A stretch of 38,840 nt of DNA from assembly GCA_900404475.1 (NCBI GenBank), contig OUQQ01000125.1:1-38840 (forward strand), given 5' to 3'. The position numbers and the translations under genes are program-made. The stretch's first letter is position 1, and every line of letters starts with the position of its first letter. Below the pieces are notes generated by a model. It saw only the letters and a program-made list of their open reading frames with translations, was not told the DNA's origin and searched no databases. The DNA is from Spongospora subterranea. Its lineage: Eukaryota > Endomyxa > Phytomyxea > Plasmodiophorida > Plasmodiophoridae. Of this stretch, positions 31,763 through 38,840 are shown piece after piece.

Positions 31763-34700
31763 ATGGTGCTGGATCAGATTCCAAAACCAGCAAAGCAATT
31801 TTCTTTTGATTTGGACGATTGGCAGAAGGAAGCGATTGATTGTATAGATGCGGGACAATCAGTTATGGTCGCTGCTCATAGTATGTTCCTTTCACACTAT
31901 ATTCCACGTCAGCATTTTCTGACATTGTTGTTTTGCTGATTTGATCTCCAGCATCGGCCGGTAAAACATCGGTAGCCGAGTAAGCCGATATGTCGGACGG
32001 TAATGTTCTGGTAGATTGACGTTTTGGTAGATATGCAATTGCAGCATCATTACGAGATTCACATCGCGTTATATATACTTCGCCTGTCAAAGCTTTATCC
32101 AATCAAAAGTAATCAAGATTGCATGATCAATGTAACTGGGCGGTTTCGTAAACACGTTTTTCAGATTCAGGGAGTTGCAAGACGAATTTGGGACCGATCA
32201 AGTCGGTTTGAAGACAGGAGATCTATCGTTGAATCCAGATGCGCCATGTCTAGTGATGACAACAGAGATCTTGAGGAATATGCTCTGTATGGTGGGGAAT
32301 ATTCCCTAAACTACCTTCTTTGAGTCCATCTTCAGATAGAGGCGCTGTCGAGATTCAAGAGGTCAAATGGATTATATTTGACGAAATCCAGTAAGCGGTT
32401 CGGGTTTCATCAAGTGTTTACTGTTCATTAACCCACATTGGTAGTTACATGCGAGACAGAGAGAGAGGTAAGATGGGGCGCGATTGATGAATCTAGTCGC
32501 ACTCAACCGGAACATGAACAGGCGTGGTATGGGAGGAAGCTATTATCCTATGCCCACCTACTGTCCAGCTAGTCTTCCTGTCGGCAACCCTTGCCAACGT
32601 AGGTTCAAGTTGCATTCCATGCACCTCCACACACTAATTTATGGTACGTGGCTTCGTTAGGCGGATCAGTTCGCTGGATGGGTATCGCAACTGAAAGGGG
32701 CACCGTGTAAGGTGATACAAACGACGGTAATGGGTCTATTCACTCTACTACCATATTCTTCATTTGACTGTCATCTCGTTGCAGAGACGACCTACACCTC
32801 TTCACCACTATGTCTTTGTGAAAGGAGAAGGAGAAGGAATATATCTTATCTCCGATCCTAATAAGAAATTCCAGATTGAGAACTTCAATATGGCTATTGG
32901 TCGCGCTCAGAGTGTACCTGAAAAAGCTAGAGATAAGTAATCATATCTGGATATCTACTTTTGATATCGAGCACGCTGAATGCTATTTTGCAGTGGTATT
33001 GGGCGACTGTTTTCCATGCTGGTTCAGCAAAACTATTATCCTGCAATTGTATTCAGCTTCAGTCGAAGGGAGTGTGAAGCTCATGCAATTACTCTTACAA
33101 ACCTTAATATGAACTCGGAACAAGAGCAGGCCCTAGTTCAAGAAGTGTTTGATAACGCTTTATCGTCATTATCTGAAGAGGATAGATCTGTAAGGCCACA
33201 ACCTAATCATTGGGTTTGTTGTCGATATTTCATGAACCGTCATCTTCAGCTTCCTCAAGCCCGTAACCTTCTATCCATGTTGAAACAAGGCAAACTCCTC
33301 ATCTCATCACATGCAATCCTTTGATACTGTAATTGTATTCGGACAGGTATTGGAGTGCACCATGGTGGGATGTTGCCAATTCTCAAAGAAGTCGTCGAGC
33401 TTCTATTTCAAGTACAACCCCGCCGGTTGCTGTTGTTATCATTGATGAACAGTTAATATTAGGAATCCTTAGTCAAGGTATTATGCGCAACAGAAACATT
33501 CGCTTTGGGTAAATGAACACGCTTTCATATTATGCAGATTGCATTAGATTAAGCATTATGGTAGGTGTAAATATGCCCGCCAAAACTGTGGTATTTACGG
33601 CGATCGACAAGTTTGATGGCCGAGCACGTCGTGCTCTTTCAAGCAGTGAATATATTCAAATGAGCGGTATTAGGGAGTGTCATCGCTTCTGTATTATCAA
33701 GACCGTCATTTTGCGTTTCAGGACGAGCTGGGAGACGCAATCGCGACCCATTTGGCCTTTCGATCTTGATGATTAACCAGAATGAGGAAGTCAAAACGGT
33801 TGAGGCGTTAGTTGATAATCAAAGTGATCCATTGGTAGACGTCTAAAGTCAACGCTACAGACATGATTCCAAATATTGCGTTACTATAGGTTTCTCAATT
33901 CCGATTATCGTATAATTCGATATTGAACATGACTCGTTCTGAGCTTCATAATCCCGACTTGCTGCTTGCAAATAGGTTTGGCCCCCGTCAATTCTTCTGT
34001 GGTACCATTCGGTATTGAGAATGTTTGGTGTCTAGCTTTCATGCTTATCTTGATCAGTCATCTCGTTCAGATGCGAAAGATCAGATAGAGAAGCTGGTCA
34101 AGCAATCTCAAGATATTGTTGCCCATTTTCATGAAAGGTAATTCTGATATGATGCTAGCAATAATCACCCGTCTCAGATTCAACCAGCGGCCCTTGCGTT
34201 TACGATCAAGTCGCTGAACATGTTCGAATTAGCCACGCTATAAATGAGAGTCAAGTCGTTCTGCAATCTTATATTCATCATCCGAAATTTGCGCTTCCAT
34301 TCATGCAGCCTGGTCGAGTCGTATATATCAACCCACTTGTATGAATCAGTCAATATCAAAAAAAACTTGTTATAATTTGTTCGTCAGGTTCCACTATCTT
34401 TTGACCTAGGCTGGGGTATTTCCACACCAATCCTCATCGCCCATCACTCATTATAGATATTTTTCTTCGTTAGGTGTCCTTATCGCCTGCAAGAAATTAT
34501 TCGCCCCAGCGCAGTATTATATCGACGTCTTACTGAATTGCAATTTTGTGGATGCTGTTCCCATTGCGGTTGCTCCACTCTCGTCGCAAGGTCAAGCACG
34601 TATCGTCCGTCTTCACATGGACTGTATCAAGCAGATTTCTACCATACGAGTTTGTAGACCGCCCATTGAACAGAGCGTAAATGATAACATCTATTCCATA

Positions 34701-35903
34701 GATGCTGCTACCGGATGATTTATTGCCGAAATCGTCGCGTGTATCAGTTATTTCAGAGCTTCAGAGATTGTCAAGTCTAGGACCGATCCCGGTTTTGGAC
34801 ATAATCATTGATCAAAAAGTTGATGCTGAGACTGCTGATGCAATTAATACTCATCGAAGTGTATGTCGCAATGTTATTCCATGTGCGGCAATTGAAATGG
34901 TATGGATCAGAGGTTGACCACTTTGGTTCCGGTGTTATCAACGTTTCCAGAAATCTCACCGGCTCAAAACATTCTGTTTGAGCAAAATGCTACAATTCAA
35001 CGAACCATAGAAGGTAGTTAAATCATAGCCGCCACTTTTTCCACAGGTCCAACAGGCAATCCTTTCAGGTCTGAAGGTAACCGCGTCTGATGCAAGTTCA
35101 GTAAGGTTTCGTACTGAATTAAAAAGCCGATTGCGCCTTTTGCGACGGCTTCATTACGTGGATGCGGATGGGCTCATTCTTCCTAAAGGAAGATTGGCTT
35201 GTGAAATCGATTCTTTAGATGAAATTCTGGCCACCGAGTTGATGGTGAGTTTGGCTGGCATTCTGATCCGTCTGTATAACATAGGTATTTTATCGTATAC
35301 TAGGTCGACGGTGTCTTTACTGATTTAGACGAATGTGAAACTGCTGCCTTCGTTAGCTGTCTTCAGACGGAGCAGGAGAAAGGCGGTATGCCAGTTCCCT
35401 CATCATTAACCAGTGCATTCGGTATCTGGTATCCACCGAGTTTCAGAACTTGTGCACTGATTATCCCTGTTTACGCAGGTGCTTTACGATCAACAGCTCG
35501 TCGCATAGGTGAACTTTCTGTTGAAGTCAACATGCCGTTAGATGTGAGTTAATAATTCCCCACTCTAACAAAGTATTGTTCACTTTTGCTAGGTTGAGAG
35601 TTATGTTGGCCAGTTCACAGGGGCTATGGCTGCTATTGTTCTGAACTGGAGCCGCGGCATGAGTTTCCATGAGTTGTGTCAAAAGACAACGGTGTTTGAG
35701 GGGTCGATAATCAGGACACTAAGAAGACTCCAAGAGGTTGGATCGGATAATCACGCTCTCATGCGCCTAACTTTTGTTAGGTTTTGGTTCAACTTGCAGA
35801 TGGGGCACAAAGTATTGGCAATGATCAACTTCATGACAAGTTCGAGCGTGCTCGCCAATCGATTTTCCGTGGGATACCATTTGCAGGAAGCCTTTATCTG
35901 TGA
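31763..35903 (+). CDS. MTR4: Exosome-associated RNA helicase MTR4 (SKIV2L2)
   Basis: Ski2-like DExH helicase that feeds nuclear RNA into the exosome (TRAMP/NEXT-type complexes). Twenty-seven exons sum to 904 codons. First exons are 31763-31880, 31952-31979, 32031-32108, 32165-32286, 32336-32390, 32445-32467 (23 nt) and 32522-32598; the last three are 35479-35543, 35593-35736 and 35781-35903. Motifs in order: HTSAGKT (Walker A), [40 protein letters not shown] (DEIH box), [56 protein letters not shown], and [12 protein letters not shown] (motif VI). The KOW/arch part ([10 protein letters not shown]...[10 protein letters not shown]) is present, as are [26 protein letters not shown] and the terminal [10 protein letters not shown]. 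The unstructured N-terminal extension of other MTR4 proteins is missing from this model. One intron is GC-AG. Confidence 0.95.
33290..33346 (+). other. GC-AG intron in MTR4
   Basis: The 57-nt intron begins AAG|GCAAAC and ends GGACAG. Removing it gives [10 protein letters not shown], the invariant helicase motif, in frame. No GT donor at this junction produces the same protein. Length equals neighbouring introns. Confidence 0.8.
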
Positions 35904-36414
35904 TTATTAAAGTGTAAAGTTTATGTTCATGTTTGAGTTACGATGTTGTCTTCTTTGTCGTAGTCATCGCTGTTTTCGCCATTTGTGGTGTGTTGCGTGC
36001 CTGGATGCATAAATTGCACACCCTTTCCATCGTGTTTGTCCACGGCAAGCCACTGTTTAACCTACAGCATTGACCACAGAATATCAACCCGCACGACCTG
36101 AAAATGCTTTAACGCATTGACGTCACACCTGGCCGATCCCGTACCTGCAATGGTGTCGTCTGTTCAAGAACCAGAACTTTGCATAGCACGCCAAGCAGAC
36201 AGCAGATGCGCTAACAGATATTCAGCTAAAGTGAAACTAGTTCGAGGTACCGACAAACCTATCAGAAACCCACTCGGATCTTGGTACAGGAGACCAGTAT
36301 GATTTGACTGAGGATATTACTTCCTCACCAGATTTTGAATCCGTATCCATCTGTTCAATACACGAATTTGCTGTTTGTCTCGTGAGGGCGCACCCACTTT
36401 TGTTTTTCAACTCT
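35904..36414. other. Spacer between converging MTR4 and kinesin-like genes
   Basis: Contains the 3' ends of the two convergent genes. A 61-codon frame at 36117-36302 has no motif and is not annotated. No other feature seen. Confidence 0.5.
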
Positions 36415-38087
36415 CTATGAATGATTGGTTGAGGTCAACCACTGTGATTGATCTTTGCAATCCAACCTCATATTCCCAGGAATGACGGAAACCTTGTTTT
36501 TGGCGTCGATTTTTGTCTGGTCGTTGAGCACATCTTTGGATCGATTTTTGATACTATCCAGAGGAAGCTTGTTCTCAACGGTATTTATGTCAATCTCTAG
36601 GTAATTACTGGTCTGTTTTCGACTTCTGGCCAAATGCGCCAATTTATAAAAAGCGATCCCCATTCGTGTGATTGATTCGCGTTTGGCTGATTGCCCTCGA
36701 ACCACATTTTCAACGTGCCGTAAGAACTTCAAACTTTTGACCCTGAACGGGCGAAGGTCCGATGAATGGATCACAAATGGGGATAATAATTTATCGGCAT
36801 GATCGACAGCACGAATGGACGATGAAGATGCAGGAAGTTCATCAAATTCCAAATCTTTTGAGTGTGCCGACGATGGTGACGATGTTCGCGAGATGGGTGT
36901 AGAGAGTTGACAGAAATCGTCTAACGGGATTGGCGATAAACGCGATAATGCTATTATCGATGAATCGACGTAGTCGATACCAGGCGCCAGATGAATTATC
37001 TTCGTTGTGGTCCCAAAACAATCGGACAAATTAGAGCACAATAATCTGGTGAGTCGCGATTGCGGATACGGAACCGTTTTAAAATCCTTGGGATGTTCAA
37101 CATTCCATTTATGGGCTTCAAGACAGAGATTCATTGCAGACGTCGACGGATCATTGCCCTCATCGCCGCTTTTTGAGCCGGACGGATTAATTGCAAGGTG
37201 ACACATCGATAATCGTGATGTGTACTGCTGTGCCCCGACACGATGAACGATTCGAATCGACAAGACGACATGACCACAATCAGAAGCCTTGCTTCGTCGC
37301 TTCCTCAACATTGCTGTTTTAATGAGCAGCATCGCGTTCTTACTGCTACGAACAATTGCATGAGGAATCTCAGGGGAACTGATTGAACCAGAACGGCCCA
37401 AGCGAAGCAATCGCCCTGACGATGAACCAGGTAGTAAATTGTATACCTAAGTTTGCAATTCTAATCATGGGTGCCATATTAGGTAGTATGGGGAATACCT
37501 TCTCATTCGAGACTTCCAGTAGAGCAACTGCCACATTATGACTTTTGTGCAATTGGTCAAACCGGGCAAAAATTTGATGCAACGCTCGTCGACAATGTCC
37601 AGCATCGTGATCTAGACCTTGCAATGGTGAAGCTTTTCCTGACTCGTCAAGTCTAGTCTCGACCAGCAACGAATCAATATTCCTTTGGACGAATAACTCG
37701 TCGATTATCGGGGAATATATCGTCTTGTAAAAGTCTTTACACGATGATGATCCATTGAATACGGCGTCATAATACTTCTGAAAAAAACAAAATAGTCGGT
37801 CAAAGCGAATTAAGTCGCTCAAACGAATTTACTGTTTGAGGTTCATGGTTTGGAGCTGAAACCGTTATGGAACTGTTTTCTGTCGAAGCGAATACAGCTT
37901 CAGTCATTCCTTGTTGCAGCTCTTGTTTGGTGAAGTCGCGAAGCTTGACGAACACTTTAGCAGCTCGTTGACCACGTTCATAGTGTTTGATTGGGGTGAA
38001 TATGGTGGAGCTTGACATTGGAGAAAATGCCCTTGCCATCGATTCCCGACGATTATGCTCCGCTAACGGCGTTCGAACAATCTTCAT
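36415..38087 (-). CDS. Kinesin-like protein with a degenerate (ATP-site-less) motor domain
   Basis: Three exons, 38087-37833, 37777-37499 and 37446-36415, encode 521 residues; introns are 55 and 52 nt. Kinesin landmarks appear in order: AKVFVKLRDF (first strand), KYYDAVFNGSSSCKDFYKT (FxFDxVF...Q..vy), RRALHQIFARF, NVAVALLEVSNEKVYNLLPG (SYxEIYNExVYDLL), VVLSIRIVHR, and VPYPQSRLTRLLCSNLSDCF (VPYRxSKLTRLLQDSLGG). The nucleotide elements are gone: the P-loop position has TRLDESGKASPL, the switch I NxxSSRSH is SKASDCGH, and switch II DLAGSE is HLAINPSG. After the motor-like domain comes a Ser/Pro-rich region and a basic helical tail. A microtubule-binding or dimer-partner role, like other pseudokinesins, is inferred. 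Start is the ATG after a leading GTG in the open frame. Confidence 0.75.
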
Positions 38088-38282
38088 CACTGTCGACCAA
38101 AGTTGATGACGACGATAATCAATGATGACGATGATGAGAGAGGAGTGTCGGGATTGGGGAGTGGGGTAACGAGTGCCTGTGAGCTGATGGTGATGATTAA
38201 TGGGTCATTCTCATTCAGGAACCCACACCACTGTCTGTGATGGGTGACCCGGTGCCGGTGGGTGTCGCTTTATTGGGATTAT

Positions 38283-38638
38283 GGGAGAGGATTATGTACA
38301 GTAAATATGGGAGAGGATGACACTATAATCAGGAGATTCTCAAAAAACCTCTCCGACAGTGTTTGCGTCAAATGCCTGTGGTACTGTCTGCCAGCGATAG
38401 ACTAGGGTATTGAATGGCTCAAGCACTTTGGGGCATTCCGCATTTGACGCAAAACATTGTCAAAGAGGATTCTAAAATCCGAGTTGTTGACAGAACCGCC
38501 AGAATTAATGTCAAATGGCTCGGAGTTGCGGTATGGGGATGGCGAGAAATTGATGCAGCGGGGATGGAGAGAAATTTGATGTGTTGGGGATGAGGTACAG
38601 TAACAAAGGGAGAGGATTAGGTAAATAATGGGAGAGGA
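38283..38638. repeat. Dispersed short repeats (GGGAGAGGA family)
   Basis: GGGAGAGGA occurs at about 38283, 38309, 38608 and 38630, each usually preceded by AATATGG or TAATGG-like bases and followed by AT. A separate near-tandem pair, GGGGATGGCGAGAAATTGATG and GGGGATGGAGAGAAATTTGATG, lies at 38535-38580 with a period of about 26 nt. These lie upstream of the kinesin-like gene. Confidence 0.55.
38348..38468. repeat. Inverted repeat, 29-nt arms, about 63-nt loop
   Basis: Left arm 38348-38376 (core GTTTGCGTCAAATGC) is the near reverse complement of right arm 38440-38468 (core GCATTTGACGCAAAAC); both continue outward into CCTCT/AGAGG. It could form a hairpin or be the remains of a small inverted-repeat element. 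Confidence 0.6.
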
Positions 38639-38840
38639 TTGTCAAATGAAAGAGGATTCTTGAACAGGAACCTGATCTACACTACTCACAGCGATCGTGC
38701 CTACAGCTCTGTAATTCAATCACATGAGAACATATTCGGCGAACAGATTCTGTTAAAAAACGTTCTGTGTAGCACTCAAAACCGTTACATGGTCACTGGC
38801 GCTTTCTAGAAATGTTTCGGTATCTGGGATTATCAATGGA

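Noticed and set aside
1..38840. Search for tRNA, rRNA and CRISPR features
   Set aside because: By eye I found no cloverleaf-compatible tRNA with GGTTC-type T-arm context, no rRNA-like block and no regularly spaced repeat array.

Overview
This is a nuclear window from a eukaryote with a compact, intron-dense genome. All complete multi-exon genes carry short introns, mostly 45-65 nt, nearly all GT-AG. Gene models below were built by reading splice junctions by eye, using conserved protein families to fix the frame; in each complete model the exon lengths sum to a whole number of codons. The gene set combines opisthokont housekeeping genes (PI31, Nop6-like RRM protein, ETHE1, RAD51D-like, HYPK, 5-oxoprolinase, SmF, MTR4), a probable ciliary coiled-coil protein, an RGS-plus-kinase protein of the GRK type and two GPI-anchored proteins with a hevein-type chitin-binding domain. 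Together these suggest an early-diverging opisthokont with flagellated cells, most likely a zoosporic (chytrid-grade) fungus or relative such as an aphelid or rozellid. A unicellular holozoan is not excluded.

Layout. Positions 1-2500 hold no intact gene, only a decayed SWIM/MULE-like relic. From 2530 to 5415 are a standalone BPL_N-domain protein (+), the proteasome regulator PI31 (+) and a Nop6-like RRM protein (-). From 5531 to about 7760 is repeat territory: a 1.2-kb foldback-like element with matched terminal arms and an internal palindrome, then a broken chromovirus-type integrase/chromodomain relic. From 8042 to 10490 lie tandem paralogues of a secreted, GPI-anchored chitin-binding protein. 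From 10788 to 17176 are an ETHE1 persulfide dioxygenase (+), a 1276-residue TPR-like orphan (-) whose stop overlaps the ETHE1 end, and a RAD51D-like protein (+) that has lost its P-loop.

From 17270 to 30078 is a dense block: a tentative small gene, HYPK (+), a CCDC177-like coiled-coil protein, 5-oxoprolinase in 24 exons, an RGS-kinase, a START-like lipid-binding protein and SmF, the last five all on the minus strand. From about 30.1 to 31.7 kb are only coding-like fragments. MTR4 (+) occupies 31763-35903 in 27 exons, and a kinesin-like pseudo-motor (-) lies at 36415-38087. The last 0.75 kb holds short repeats and an inverted repeat.

The genes do not form a pathway. OPLAH (glutathione cycle) and ETHE1 (sulfide/persulfide) touch sulfur metabolism; SmF, Nop6 and MTR4 are RNA factors; PI31 and HYPK are proteostasis factors. 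The most unusual items are the motor-dead kinesin, the P-loop-less RAD51D, the chitin-binding gene pair whose intron is better conserved than part of its coding sequence, and the RGS-kinase with a large insert.
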